From NCBI RefSeq assembly GCF_937616625.2, contig NC_065573.1, positions 15,639,001-15,703,000 of the forward strand: a stretch of DNA of 64,000 nt, written 5' to 3'. The notes under the pieces were generated by a model. The model ran no database searches. It was not told where the DNA came from and saw nothing but the letters and a program-made list of their open reading frames with translations. This DNA is from Mercurialis annua. Taxonomy: Eukaryota; Streptophyta; Magnoliopsida; Malpighiales; Euphorbiaceae. Below, piece by piece: positions 24,127-34,184 of the stretch. The position numbers and the translations under genes were made by a program. Positions within the stretch are counted from its first letter, which is position 1; each line of letters starts with the position of its first letter.

Positions 24127-27100
24127 CTACTGGTAAAATCGCTTGAGAACTCTGGCATTCCAGGTTCTTGGCAGGTCTCGCCCTGACATGTAGGTTAAGT
24201 AATAGGCTCCTCCTTTCCCTACTTTTTTTACCTGGTATGGTCCTTCCCAGTTAGCTCCGAGTTTAGATACTCCCGCATTGCCTTTTGTTATGTCGGCTCG
24301 TCTTAGTACGAGATCTCCAATTTCAAATGTTAGGGGTTTGACCCTTTTGTTGTGATATGTTGCCATTCTTTGTTTGTATGTTTCTATGTGTAGCAAGGCT
24401 TGCTCTCTTCGTTCCTCAAGCAGGTCGAGGCAGAGCCTGGTACTTTCTTCGTTTTGTTGCTCGTTGAAATATTGGACTCTGATGGTTGGCATGCCTATCT
24501 CTACCGGTACCATTGCCTCGCACCCGTAAGTTAGACTATACGGGGTTCTTCCTGTGCCTGCTTTCGGTGTGGTTCGGTATGACCATAAGACACTGTGTAG
24601 CTCGTCGGCCCATCGACCTTTTGCTTCGTCTAGACGCCTTTTTAACCCGTTGACAATGGTTCGATTGGTTACTTCGGTCATCCCGTTGCTTTGTGGGTGA
24701 GTGACTGATGTGAACCTTAGATCGATCCCTTTTTCTGCACAGAATTCTCTGAAGTTTTTGTTGTCGAATTGCTTTCCGTTGTCGGTTATGATGATCTTTG
24801 GGATCCCAAAGCGACAGATGATTTCTTTTCGGACAAAACTTCGTACGCGTGCTTCTGTTATAGTAGAAACGGCTTCGGCTTCTATCCATTTTGAGAAATG
24901 GTCCACTGCTACTATTAGGAATTTTCTCTGCCCGCTTGCTGTTGGGAAAGGGTCGATTATGTCTATTCCCCATGTACTGAATGGCCAAGGGCTTACTATT
25001 GGACTTTGCTCGGTTGTTGGTTGGTGGTGCACATTTTGGTGGTATTGGCACTTTTCACACTTACGTACCAGATTTTCTGCATCTTGTGCCAGTGTCGGCC
25101 AATAATATCCTTGCAAGACGACCTTTCGACAGAGTGCCAGGTGTGAAATGTGGCTTCCACATAGCCCTTCGTGTATCTCGGCTAGGACATATTTTCCTTC
25201 TTCCCTTGTGAGACATCTGGACCAGGGGTGTGAGAATGATTTTCTATAGAGTGTTCCATCTCGGTATGAGAAATGTGGTGCCCGTCTTTTGATTTTTCTT
25301 GCTTCTTTGTTATCTTCGGGTAGGGTCCCGTTTTCGATGTATGATATGATGTGCTCCATCCACTGGTCCATTGGGTTAATGAGGAATGTTGCTTCAGGAT
25401 TCTGGACACTGCTGAAATTTTGTATCGAGCATGGCACGCCCGGTATTGTATCTTTGGCTGCTCCGGCTTTTGCTAATGTATCTGCTTCTGTGTTTTCTTC
25501 TCTGGGTATTTGTTCTAGTTCCCATTTTCCGCCTTCTTCGGTGATGTTTGCAAGTAGCTCTTTAACCCGGTCCACATATTTTTTCATTTCTGGATCCTTT
25601 ACTTCGTACAGACCGAGTACTTGGTTAACAACCAATTTAGAGTCGCTCTGAATCTTGATGTACTCGGTTTTTACTACCATTGCCATTCTTAATCCGCCTA
25701 TCAAAGCTTCGTACTCTGCTGCATTATTGGTGGTCGGGAAATTGAGATGGATTGAATTTTGCATTTTGATCTTGTGTGGTCCTCTTAGAATCATGCCTGC
25801 CCCTGCTCCGGCTGTGTTGGATGCCCCATCTACTTGTAATGTCCAGCTGACCAGACCCTTATCCAACTCGGTGGGTTGGTCGTGTGTTGTGGTTTCTGCT
25901 ACGAAGTCGGCCAGTATTTGAGCTTTCATTGCTGTTCGTGGTTCGTATTTGATGTCGTATGATCCTATCATGACCGACCAGTTGATTAAACGTCCTGACG
26001 TTTCTGGTCTTGCAAGTGCTTTCTTCAGAGGTTGGTTTGTTCGGACTATTACCGTGTGGGCTTGGAAGTATCTTTTTAATTTCTCAACTGTTAGGACTAA
26101 AGCCAACGCAAATTTTTCGATTTTGCTGTATCTGAGCTCGGGCCCCTTTAGCACTTTGCTTGTGTAGTACACCGGTTTCTGCTCGGTTTTCTCTTCCTTG
26201 ATCAGCACCGATGCCACTGTTTCGTTTGTGACGCTCAGATATAAATATAGTGTCTCTCCTGCTTCGGGTAGTCCGAGAAGTGGCGGCGAACTTAGGAACT
26301 TCTTGAGTTCCTCGAAGGACTGTTGACATTCTTCATTCCATTCGAATTTTTGCACGTTTCTTAATGTTTTGAAAAATGGAAGACATCTCTTGGCCGAGTT
26401 GGACACGAATCGACCGAGGGCCGTGATTCTTCCGTTGAGTTTCTGAACCTCTTTTGCTGATTTTGGTGCCTTCATATCCAAAATTGCCTTTGTTTTTTCC
26501 GGGTTTACTTCGATGCCTTTTTGAGAGATAAGGTATCCGAGGAATTTTCCTGCTGGGACTCCGAATGCGCATTTATCCGGATTGAGCTTGAGTTTGTATT
26601 TTTTGAGCTTAGTGAAGACTTCTTCCAGGTCGGTTGCGTGGTCTTCTACTTTTTTGGATTTGACGATGATGTCATCGACATAAACTTCCATGTTTTGACC
26701 GATCTGGTCTTTGAACACGTAGTTCATTAGTCGCTGGTAGGTTGCTCCCGCATTTTTTAATCCGAATGGCATTTGTTTGTAGCAATATGTGCCGCTGTCG
26801 GTTACAAAGCTTGTTTTTTCTTCATCTTCTTTGTGCATTGGAATCTGGTGATATCCTTGGGCTGCATCGATGAACGAGTAGACTTCATAGCCACTGGTTG
26901 AGTCGACTAGCTGGTCAATATTTGGCAGTGGGTAGCTATCCTTGGGACATGCTCGGTTTAGATCTGTGAAATCTATGCATAATCTCCATTTTCCATTCGG
27001 CTTCTTTATGAGCACTACATTTGATAGCCACTCCGGGTAGTGCACTCTTCTGATAAACCCTGCTGCTAACAATTTGTCTACTTCAGTTTTGATAGCGATT

Positions 27101-27516
27101 TGTCTGTCTACTGCAAAGGCTCTTTTCTTTTGTTTGATTGGCTTGTGTTTTGGGTCAACATTTAGCTTATGTGATATTATTGCCGGATCAACTCCCTCTA
27201 TCTCGCCCGGGGTGTTGACGAACTCGACTTCGTTTCTGATCAGCATGTCGGTTATCTCTTGCTTTATTAGCTTGGGCAGTGCTGCCCCTATTTGGACCGA
27301 TCTTGGCGTTATTCCTGCCAGATCTACTTTTTCTAATTTTCCATGCGGTTCGAGCTTGCCTTCGTCCGAGTCTGGTATCTCCATTGTTTCTATGGCCAAG
27401 GTTTCTGATACTCCTTTCATTGATACCAAGTAGCATTGTTTGGCTATGTCTTGCCTTCCTTTTACTACCACTACTCCTGCTTCGGTCGGTATTTCATACA
27501 CAAGTATTTGATGCAT
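24127..27516 (-). CDS. Tat Pol polyprotein (RT, RNase H, aRNase H, integrase)
   Basis: 1129 codons without a stop. RT spans about residues 140-320, with YVDD at 279-282 and IDFTDLNRACPKDSYPLP before it. The first RNase H (about 425-545) lacks the usual first Asp (LSVTNETVASVL). A second, archaeal-type RNase H (about 555-690) keeps D563, E602, D625 and D679. Integrase has H782, H789, C820 and C823 and a D852, D912, E948 core with 35 residues between the last two. No chromodomain follows. Pol starts 46 bp inside the gag-protease frame in the -1 frame; protein homology continues across the overlap, so the two are normally one polyprotein or joined by frameshifting. This looks like a potentially active polyprotein. 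Confidence 0.95.
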   Translation of the reverse strand: MHQILVYEIPTEAGVVVVKGRQDIAKQCYLVSMKGVSETLAIETMEIPDSDEGKLEPHGKLEKVDLAGITPRSVQIGAALPKLIKQEITDMLIRNEVEFVNTPGEIEGVDPAIISHKLNVDPKHKPIKQKKRAFAVDRQIAIKTEVDKLLAAGFIRRVHYPEWLSNVVLIKKPNGKWRLCIDFTDLNRACPKDSYPLPNIDQLVDSTSGYEVYSFIDAAQGYHQIPMHKEDEEKTSFVTDSGTYCYKQMPFGLKNAGATYQRLMNYVFKDQIGQNMEVYVDDIIVKSKKVEDHATDLEEVFTKLKKYKLKLNPDKCAFGVPAGKFLGYLISQKGIEVNPEKTKAILDMKAPKSAKEVQKLNGRITALGRFVSNSAKRCLPFFKTLRNVQKFEWNEECQQSFEELKKFLSSPPLLGLPEAGETLYLYLSVTNETVASVLIKEEKTEQKPVYYTSKVLKGPELRYSKIEKFALALVLTVEKLKRYFQAHTVIVRTNQPLKKALARPETSGRLINWSVMIGSYDIKYEPRTAMKAQILADFVAETTTHDQPTELDKGLVSWTLQVDGASNTAGAGAGMILRGPHKIKMQNSIHLNFPTTNNAAEYEALIGGLRMAMVVKTEYIKIQSDSKLVVNQVLGLYEVKDPEMKKYVDRVKELLANITEEGGKWELEQIPREENTEADTLAKAGAAKDTIPGVPCSIQNFSSVQNPEATFLINPMDQWMEHIISYIENGTLPEDNKEARKIKRRAPHFSYRDGTLYRKSFSHPWSRCLTREEGKYVLAEIHEGLCGSHISHLALCRKVVLQGYYWPTLAQDAENLVRKCEKCQYHQNVHHQPTTEQSPIVSPWPFSTWGIDIIDPFPTASGQRKFLIVAVDHFSKWIEAEAVSTITEARVRSFVRKEIICRFGIPKIIITDNGKQFDNKNFREFCAEKGIDLRFTSVTHPQSNGMTEVTNRTIVNGLKRRLDEAKGRWADELHSVLWSYRTTPKAGTGRTPYSLTYGCEAMVPVEIGMPTIRVQYFNEQQNEESTRLCLDLLEERREQALLHIETYKQRMATYHNKRVKPLTFEIGDLVLRRADITKGNAGVSKLGANWEGPYQVKKVGKGGAYYLTYMSGRDLPRTWNARVLKRFYQ

Positions 27517-29810
27517 GTGACTGCCCCGGTGTTGTATAACATTGGTCTGCCCAGTATGACGTTGTAAGCAAGTGGCATGTCGACAACCATGAATAATGTT
27601 TTGAATTTCTTTGTGATACCGACCAGGCCTCCTCCTTGTGAGCCATTTTCTTTTCCCACCTCTACCGTCAGTTCCGCTACTCCTTCTGCTTGTACCGGTG
27701 TCCCTCCTAGTCCGACTAGTGGTGTTTTAACTGGTTTGAGATTTAGGACCGAGCATCCTATTCCGAGGTATGCCTGTTTTGTGATGAGGTTAACCGAACT
27801 CCCTTCGTCGACTAGCTGCCTCATTACCCAGAAGTTCTCGATTAGACCCGAGATTACCAAAGGGTCTTGGTGTGGAAAATCTATTCCTTCGCCGTCAGTT
27901 GTGTTAAAACGGACTTCGGGTAGTGGTGTGGCTGTTGATATGTTCATTACTATTTTCTGCCTTTTGCGTCTTCCTCGTCTGTATTCGGGGTCAGCCATAC
28001 CTCCTGCTATGGTGTTTATCACACCCGATACATTTTGTCTTTTGGCGGGTGGTGCTTCCTCTCTTTTTCCACTATGCTCGCCCCGGTAATTTCCTCCCGA
28101 GCTATAATTTTTGCTTTGTGCGACGAAATCTTTTAAACGACCGACTTGCACCAATCGATCAATTTCTTTTTTTAGGCTTCCACATTCATCTGTGACATGG
28201 CCATGGCCATTGTGAAATTGGCAATATTTTTTCCTGTCTCCCTCATGCTGAAGCTTGGGTGGGTACCTTACTGGTTCATTGTTATTCTGTATCCACATTA
28301 GGATGTGTGATCTCGGTGTGTTAAGTGGAATGAAGGCTTGGTCTTCCACTCTTATCGGTCGGTGTGGCTCTGTTCGTTGTGGACTAGCTTGTTGTTGGCT
28401 TCGTGGTCTGAACCGTTCTTGCCTAGCTGACTGATTGAAAATAGGTCTTGGCGTTTGAAACTGTGGCGTGGTTTGTGCGGCTTTTCGTCGTTGTTCTTCG
28501 TCCAGGTTTATGAAATTCCATGCCCGGTCCATGAGCTGGGAATAAGTTTGTACCGGATTTGTTATCAGGTTATCCCTGAAGGCCATCATCGTCGTGTTGT
28601 CCTTCATTGCGTCTATCACGGTATCATCGTTCAAATTTCCTACTTCCACTGCCTCGGCGTTGAATCTGGCAATATAACTCTGTAAACTTTCGCCCGGTTT
28701 TTGGTAGCAGAGCTTTAGGTCGCTGGACTTTTTCTTTCGTTGTATGCTCGGTGCAAAATGAGTTCGGAAAGCTTTTGCTAGCTCGTCAAAACTGTGGATA
28801 GAGCCTTCTTTCAGACTTTGATACCAGATGGCTGCCGGTCCCTTTAGGGTTGTTGGAAAAAGCTTGCAGACAGCGGCTTCAGACAAACTTTGTACCATCA
28901 TGACTACTTGGAAGCAGCTCAAGTGTGTGACTGGGTCCCCTGTTCCATTGTAGTCGTCTAACTGCGGTGTTTTGTAGTTTAAGGGGAAAGGTTCCTCCCG
29001 TATCTCGGCAGACAGTGGGTTTCCGATGTTTAAGAAACTTGTGTTTCTCAGTTCTTTTCTTCTGAATTTTTCCATTTCGGTTCTAACCCTTTCGGTAATT
29101 TCTTGCTCTAGATTTTTTTTCTTTGGTGACTCGGCTCCTGAGCTGTGAACGCTCTCCTCGATTTCAACTCGTTTGGGAGTTTTCTTCGGTCCTTCCGGGG
29201 ATTTGTGCCCTCCTAGTATTCCTTGTCCTTCCTTCGCATTTTGTTCACATGGATTTTTCTCGTGGTTTATTTCCTCGGGCGTTGCCCGACCTTGATAAAA
29301 TTCTTGTGGATGGGGTGGTGCGGTTGGAATGTATGGTGGGGTGGTAATGTTGCCTTGGGATGTTGCTATGGTCGCTGGCTGAGTATGGGCGTTTTGTACT
29401 TGTTGAAGGAAGGCCAGCTGCCGAGTGTGAAATTCGATGTATTCTTGGATTTGTGCTGGCGTGGGGTTTGGAATTTCGGTGGTAGGTCTGGGAGTCGGGG
29501 TGGTGTTTGGAGTGAATGAGAGGTTGATGGGGGTCACGCCCGGTCTTAGTGAAAAATTTTGGGTGGTTTGTTGTGTGGGAGTGAAGTATGATGTAGGGGG
29601 AACATTTCCCGGTAATGGCATTCCCCACGGGTATTGGGTGGTGATTCCCGACGTAGTGCCAGGATGGATACCACCTCCTGACGTTGTGGCCGGGCAGAAC
29701 GAACTTTCTCCTGTGGCTCTTCGTGGCGGCGCGTTGAGCCCTTCTCCCATTCTATTGCTGAGTGTGCTATTGTCTCCTGTGCCAGGATCCTCTCCTTCTA
29801 TTCTGCTCAT
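27471..29810 (-). CDS. Tat Gag-protease
   Basis: 779 aa. A Pro/Thr-rich N-terminal third is followed by the capsid domain (about 280-440: YNGTGDPVTHLSCF, LKGPAAIWYQSL, LKLCYQKPGESLQSYIARFN). A zinc-knuckle-like motif of the Tat type has C530, H533, H538 and C543 (CQFHNGHGHVTDEC). The aspartic protease (about 645-765) has VDEGSSVNLI around D668 and ends VILGRPMLYNTGAVT. The start codon lies 69 bases downstream of the LTR end, after the primer site. The C-terminal 15 residues are read in a different frame from the continuing pol homology and may be an artefact of a frameshift. Confidence 0.93.
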   Translation of the reverse strand: MSRIEGEDPGTGDNSTLSNRMGEGLNAPPRRATGESSFCPATTSGGGIHPGTTSGITTQYPWGMPLPGNVPPTSYFTPTQQTTQNFSLRPGVTPINLSFTPNTTPTPRPTTEIPNPTPAQIQEYIEFHTRQLAFLQQVQNAHTQPATIATSQGNITTPPYIPTAPPHPQEFYQGRATPEEINHEKNPCEQNAKEGQGILGGHKSPEGPKKTPKRVEIEESVHSSGAESPKKKNLEQEITERVRTEMEKFRRKELRNTSFLNIGNPLSAEIREEPFPLNYKTPQLDDYNGTGDPVTHLSCFQVVMMVQSLSEAAVCKLFPTTLKGPAAIWYQSLKEGSIHSFDELAKAFRTHFAPSIQRKKKSSDLKLCYQKPGESLQSYIARFNAEAVEVGNLNDDTVIDAMKDNTTMMAFRDNLITNPVQTYSQLMDRAWNFINLDEEQRRKAAQTTPQFQTPRPIFNQSARQERFRPRSQQQASPQRTEPHRPIRVEDQAFIPLNTPRSHILMWIQNNNEPVRYPPKLQHEGDRKKYCQFHNGHGHVTDECGSLKKEIDRLVQVGRLKDFVAQSKNYSSGGNYRGEHSGKREEAPPAKRQNVSGVINTIAGGMADPEYRRGRRKRQKIVMNISTATPLPEVRFNTTDGEGIDFPHQDPLVISGLIENFWVMRQLVDEGSSVNLITKQAYLGIGCSVLNLKPVKTPLVGLGGTPVQAEGVAELTVEVGKENGSQGGGLVGITKKFKTLFMVVDMPLAYNVILGRPMLYNTGAVTCIKYLCMKYRPKQE

Positions 29811-29858
29811 CCTATTTTTTCTTGGTAGACTAGAAAGGGGGAGACTTTCTAACTTTCG

Positions 29859-29876
29859 TTCCCACAGACGGCGCCA
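29859..29876 (-). other. primer-binding site of the Tat element
   Basis: TGGCGCCGTCTGTGGGAA on the minus strand, two bases after the 5' LTR end. This primer-site form is usual in Tat elements. I did not assign the tRNA. Confidence 0.85.
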
Positions 29877-29878
29877 AA

Positions 29879-30503
29879 TGATAACTTATGAAACGGCGGC
29901 GACGCTCTGATCCAACGACTACTCCAATGTTATACCTGAAAGGCACAACACAACCGTGAGAAGGGTGCCGGAAGGGGATTCCGGCAAACCACTCCGACGG
30001 TCTAGTTAGTAACTGTTTTAGTGAGAGAAAGAATAAGAAGTGAAAGGTAGTTAAGAGTTTAGAGAGAAAAAGAGAATTAACCTTTTTACCTACTTTTTCT
30101 TAGCCTTTTATACTATGTGTGTTGTTCCTCTTTGTCTGGGCCGACAGACCTGATTTCGTTCTCTTTGTCTGTGCGGATGTTGTCTGGAATGTCAGGGTAC
30201 GTTCTGACAAGTTTGTCGTTGTGTTTTGTTGAAGGTGAACTCGGGTGGAACCGAGATGGTACTTTTATGTATGGCGTTCGGTGACCGAGATGGTCTATAT
30301 GGTGCTTGGTGCGGCCGAGATGGTACTTTTATGTATGGCGTTGGTGACCGAGATGGTATATATGGTGCTCGGTGCGGCCGAGATGGTACTACTTCTACGC
30401 ATGCCGTTAGTTGTGCGTTCTGGTCGATTAGTTGGGTTGGTTTCTCGTCGTGATCTACTCGGTTCATGTGCTGTTTCGGGTTTGTTCATTTGTGTTGTTA
30501 TCA
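29879..30503 (-). repeat. 5' LTR of the Tat element
   Basis: 625 bp, TGATAAC to GTTATCA, with a minus-strand TATA box (TATAAAAG) at 30105-30112 and two 64-bp tandem units. Confidence 0.93.
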
Positions 30504-30508
30504 ATAAC

Positions 30509-30940
30509 TATTCGAGGATAAACGAGATAGATAACAATATGAGGATTACCAAGTAGAATAAACTAATAAAGTGTAAGTGAGGATCAATTGACGCTAATGG
30601 TGATCGGAAGGAAGATCACGACCAGTTGCAGATGAGGAAAAGATTACGATATCAACGATACGTCTAAAGCCACACTATTTTAGAAAGGCAACAGACGAGA
30701 CGAGAATAACAATGAGAAGATTCTCAGCTATGCTACGACAAGAAACTACTATGAGCAAGATAGATAATCGATTAGCAACAAGTACGAAGTCACAACTATA
30801 AGTGAGAGCTAAGGTTAAAAAAAAAAAAAAAAATTATGACTGACGCGTAATAATGAACGTCAAGGAAGGTATAAGAACAATTGTAAGGTCCCAACAAGTT
30901 TTATGAAAATTCGAGGACGAATTTTTATAAGGGTGAAGAA
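30509..30940 (+). other. 3' end of element 2 interior, with polypurine tract
   Basis: Purine-rich sequence continuing that at 17066-19639, with a run of A at about 30817-30833. The conserved block AATTCGAGGACGAATTTTTA (30909-30928) and the tract AAGGGTGAAGAA abut the 3' LTR. Confidence 0.75.
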
Positions 30941-31800
30941 TGTAATACCCCAAAGAATTTAATTATCTAATTGGACCACGTGTCCAGTTTTGAGTTGCCG
31001 GAGTGACGATATCGGAAGGATTTCCGAGAAATTAAAGTGAACACAAATCTAAGTAGGTCGGTTTCGAGAAGTTAACGATGAAGTATTTAATATTATATCC
31101 TAGCTGGAAAGTTGAAATTGGAATCAAAAGGAAAAATGTTAAGAAAAGTCACAAAATGAAGTTCAGGGACTAAAGTGGTAATTTAGCCACTACGTCTCAA
31201 AAATGGAAATTTATAAGTTTTGACGGGAAAATATTAATATTGGAATTCGTATTGTATATTGGATATAAATAATACGAATGAAAATTTGTTAAAGGATTAA
31301 TCAATTTAGTTATGGACTAAATTGAACAAAAGAAAAGTTAAAAGGATAGTTAATAACAAAAGAATAAAACAAGGATTAAGGAGGCCTTTTAACCTTAATA
31401 TATAAAGGTTCGGATATGAAAGAAATAAAGATCAGAGAAAGGAGAAGAGAATCCAGAAGCTTCGCACTTCCATCGATCAATACCGTCGTTCGCTCGCCGT
31501 TTCGCCGTTCGGCGTCCGTTTCGAGCGATTTTCGCGGAGAACTCTTCGGAATTGAAAGCTCTATCAATCCTAACCTCTTTTTCAAGGTAATACTTCATGG
31601 TTTGATGTTAAATTCGAAGGATAGTGGGCTGTTTCGTATAGAAAATTACGTTCGAATCGTACGGTTAGGAATCGAGTTATTTTTGAGGTTTTTGGGTTGT
31701 AAAATGATAGCATAAGTGTTTAAATGAATTGGGTATTTATTGGTGTGAGTTTAGGATGTTTTGGAGCCCCGGAAATGGTCCGGAGGCGCCGGAAAAACGC

Positions 31801-31953
31801 TGCACACGTCGGTGCACGACGTGCTGGTGCGCGACGTGCGCCACAAGGGTGCACGACGTGCACCACAGGGGTGCACGACGTGCACCAGTGAAGGGCACGT
31901 CGTTCCCTTCATGAAAAATGAAGGGCACGAGGTGCCAAGCTGGCACGACGTGC
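31801..31953. repeat. palindrome array in the 3' LTR of element 2
   Basis: Counterpart of 14001-14145. It has an extra block with CCTTCATGAAAAATGAAGGG, itself a hairpin, and lacks one unit found in the 5' LTR. Confidence 0.8.
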
Positions 31954-32415
31954 CCCACTTTGACGCCGATCTCCGGGGGACTTCCGGGAGCGAAAATGAG
32001 CTTCTGATAGCTTGATTTGAGTGTGAAACTCAATCAAATGTCCTGAAATGGATGTAAAACATTGTAGAAGTGAATGCTAATATGATAAGTAAGAAGTCGG
32101 TTAAGAAAGTTATTTAATTCCCAAGTATGAGGAGTAGTACTCGATAAGTCGTAAGTACGACTAAGGATCATCGAGTTTTTAAGCAAACTAGAAGGGGAAT
32201 CTAATCAACTTAAACTTAGAACTTAAAAATATTATACATATAAACATGAAATCTACGTCTAACTATTAGATGTTTTATCAGACACGTCAGCGAGCAGTGG
32301 GGTCAGCAGAAGTGGATAAGTACGAGCATACCACCACATCGACCATATTTGTGATTGGATTGCGGTCACTGTGAGTTGCACTTTACTTTCGTGTATTATA
32401 CATATAAAGTTATTT

Positions 32416-32417
<2 letters not shown>

Positions 32418-32486
<69 letters not shown>
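32418..32486. repeat. TA dinucleotide microsatellite
   Basis: More than 30 TA units. The matching site in the other LTR of the same element (near 14614-14630) has about nine. Confidence 0.95.
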
Positions 32487-33894
32487 TGTTTACACGTATC
32501 GCATTATATATGATTGATTGAAATGTTATATGCTTTATTAATTCTTATCTACGAGAACTAGTATGCGATCCGAAGAAACTAGCTACCTATTGGGTGTCAA
32601 TAGGCTGTGTGATCACCAGTATCGAGTCAGTCTAGTATATTTGCATTTGAGAAATGACTTGACACAGCTGGGAGCTGTTGATGATTAAAAAAATTTATGT
32701 GGCTGGGCCACCAGCGAGTTAGACTCGCGATTGATATTTACGATTGGGTTTTTGATACGAGTGAGTACTCGGCTACGGTGTAGTCTGGAGTCCCCGTATC
32801 TAGTGGCTGGGCCACCAGCGAGTTAGACTCGCGATTGATATTTACGATTGGGTTGAATGATAATGATTATTCGAGAAATGTGTCGCATGCTAGGATATTA
32901 GTTTCGTACGGATCAAATACCTGTTTATATGTTTTATATTATTGTTTTATTGAGATGCGATGCTATGTTTTTATAATAATACCGTTAGTAAATGCAAACT
33001 CACTCAGTATTTTCCCAAATACTGACCCCTCACCTTTGATGTTTTCAGGTGCTTAGTATGTGGACCTAGCTAGAGGCCAATTTTGAAGTCCAGAAGTCAG
33101 CTGTGTATGTTTAGTTTCTGACTTCTGTGAATGCTGCAGTAGTGGTCCCGCGTTAACAGAGTCGTAGCCTAGACAGCAGTACATTTTTGATTGTGCATTT
33201 CACTTGCTGTCTTGTTTATATGTTTTGATAGGCTACATATAATATGATTGTTCACGGCACCAGATGCCGGTGATAAGCTTGAGACACTAACTGATGTATG
33301 TAGTACCGCGAGGCCAGTTCGTACAGGGTACGGTAACTAGAGCCCGCGAGGTTTTAAACAGTTAGTGTATATATTTGGTTATATGTTATATATGAGTATT
33401 TGCTTCCGTTGTTTGTTGTTATTTGTTTATTATTTGCGAAAAATTAATTGTGGTTTGAGGCTTGCTACGGGTTCCGGAGCTACCACTCCCGTTCCCTAGC
33501 GCCGGTTGCGGCTCAATATTTTGGGTCGTGACATATTCCTTATATAATAATGGTCAATTTACACTTGGGTCCTTAAAACATTTCAAAAATTGCAATTTAG
33601 TCCAAAACCTATCCGCGTCCAAATTTTAAACGGTCTCTGATTGACTCGCAACTTTTATCACAAATACTATAAATTATTTCGCGGACATTGGCGAAATAAA
33701 TTCCATTACGGGATTTATATTTTATTTTATATTAATTTTCGAAGTTATTTCTTTAAATTCCGTTAATTCGCTTAATAAAATTTATTCCAAATTCCCGATA
33801 TAATTAAATTAAATTCTTTTTAATTTAATTTATCGGAATTCACGATACGTGGCACGATTTAATTATCTTAAAATATTTTGGGTATTACAAGAAA

Positions 33895-34181
33895 ATTCAG
33901 ACATGCTTGAATAAATTTTAGAGTCTCGACTGTTTCTATGTAAACAACGCCGGAGAGAAAATAAAAGCCGTCAATTATTTTAGTCCCCAATTACAATTAA
34001 ACTCTAGTTCCATATTGAATTATAAATAATTTGTTATTTTCGTCCCCATTAATCTCCTAAAAAGAGAATTGGGGACAACTTTTTTATTAGTCCCTATTTT
34101 TGTTTAATTTAAGTTTTTAAGGACCATGTAAATAGTTTGGTCCCTAATTTTTGTCCCCTTAAATCTCTTTTTTTGGTAGTG
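33895..34181 (-). repeat. right end of the CACTA element
   Basis: Contains inverted subterminal units (GGGGACAACTTTTTTATTAG, TTTGTCCCC) matching those at the left end and finishes in TTTTTTTGGTAGTG. Confidence 0.8.
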
Positions 34182-34184
34182 TTA

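Larger units (their letters stand above)
19645..30503 (-). mobile_element. Tat-lineage Ty3/gypsy retrotransposon, apparently intact (element 3)
   Basis: 10.86 kb with perfect target duplication ATAAC (19640-19644, 30504-30508). LTRs run TGATAAC to GTTATCA. The minus strand carries gag-protease and pol with two RNase H domains; the extra archaeal-type RNase H and lack of chromodomain mark the Tat group. A plus-strand antisense gene lies between pol and the 3' LTR. Apart from tandem-repeat number the LTRs differ at only about three positions by eye, so this is the youngest insertion of the stack. Confidence 0.94.
13143..33533 (+). mobile_element. Tekay-like non-autonomous LTR element (element 2), split by a Tat element
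   Basis: LTRs at 13143-15678 and 30941-33533, target duplication CATTC/TATTC. Its LTR termini (TGTAATACCC to GGTCGTGACA), primer site and pre-PPT motif AATTCGAGGACGAATTT match element 1, so it belongs to the same lineage. Yet its own interior (15679-19644 and 30509-30940, about 4.4 kb) shows no gag, protease, RT or integrase. It holds one unrecognised broken frame and long purine-rich DNA. The LTRs differ by about 1% outside the repeat arrays, so insertion was recent. It probably moved using proteins of an autonomous relative. Confidence 0.88.
30941..33533 (+). repeat. 3' LTR of element 2
   Basis: 2593 bp, about 1% different from the 5' LTR apart from the palindrome array (31801-31953) and a TA microsatellite that has grown from about 9 to over 30 units (32418-32486). 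Confidence 0.92.
3483..33889 (-). mobile_element. Tekay/Del-type Ty3/gypsy chromovirus, decayed, with nested insertions (element 1)
   Basis: Full element with target duplication AGAAA at 3478-3482 and 33890-33894. In element orientation (minus) the LTRs begin TGTAATACCC and end GGTCGTGACA. An initiator-Met-type primer-binding site and a polypurine tract are present. The order gag, protease, RT, RNase H, integrase, chromodomain is that of Ty3/gypsy chromoviruses. All genes are broken by stops and indels. The two LTRs differ at about 5% in their first 235 bp by eye, so it is the oldest of the three nested retrotransposons. Its 5' LTR holds a MITE and element 2. Confidence 0.93.
10834..33889 (-). 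repeat. 5' LTR of element 1, split by a MITE and by element 2
   Basis: The LTR is present as 10834-11059, 11451-13142 and 33534-33889. Aligning it with the uninterrupted LTR at 3483-5732 gives the empty sites for both insertions. The MITE entered at TAATTTTAA. Element 2 entered at CATTC (13138-13142), with TATTC (33534-33538) as the second, once-mutated copy of the duplication. Confidence 0.9.
1088..34181 (+). mobile_element. non-autonomous CACTA (En/Spm-type) transposon with nested insertions
   Basis: The left end is CACTACAAAAAA at 1088 and the right end is the inverse, TTTTTTTGGTAGTG, ending at 34181. Both are flanked by the 3-bp duplication TTA (1085-1087 and 34182-34184), the target-site size of CACTA elements. 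Both ends carry subterminal GTCCCC/GGGAC-rich repeats. The inverted repeat copy at 36410-36855 contains the unoccupied site, reading AAGTTTATAGGCC where this copy has the transposon after AAGTTTA. Without the retrotransposon inside it the element is only about 2.7 kb. No transposase was found in that part, so it is non-autonomous. Confidence 0.9.

Noticed and set aside
24536..25051. 171-codon minus-strand frame within pol
   Set aside because: Out-of-frame shadow of the integrase region of Tat pol.
29437..29910. 157-codon plus-strand frame opposite gag
   Set aside because: Shadow of the Tat gag-protease frame; no protein features and it runs across the primer site and LTR edge.
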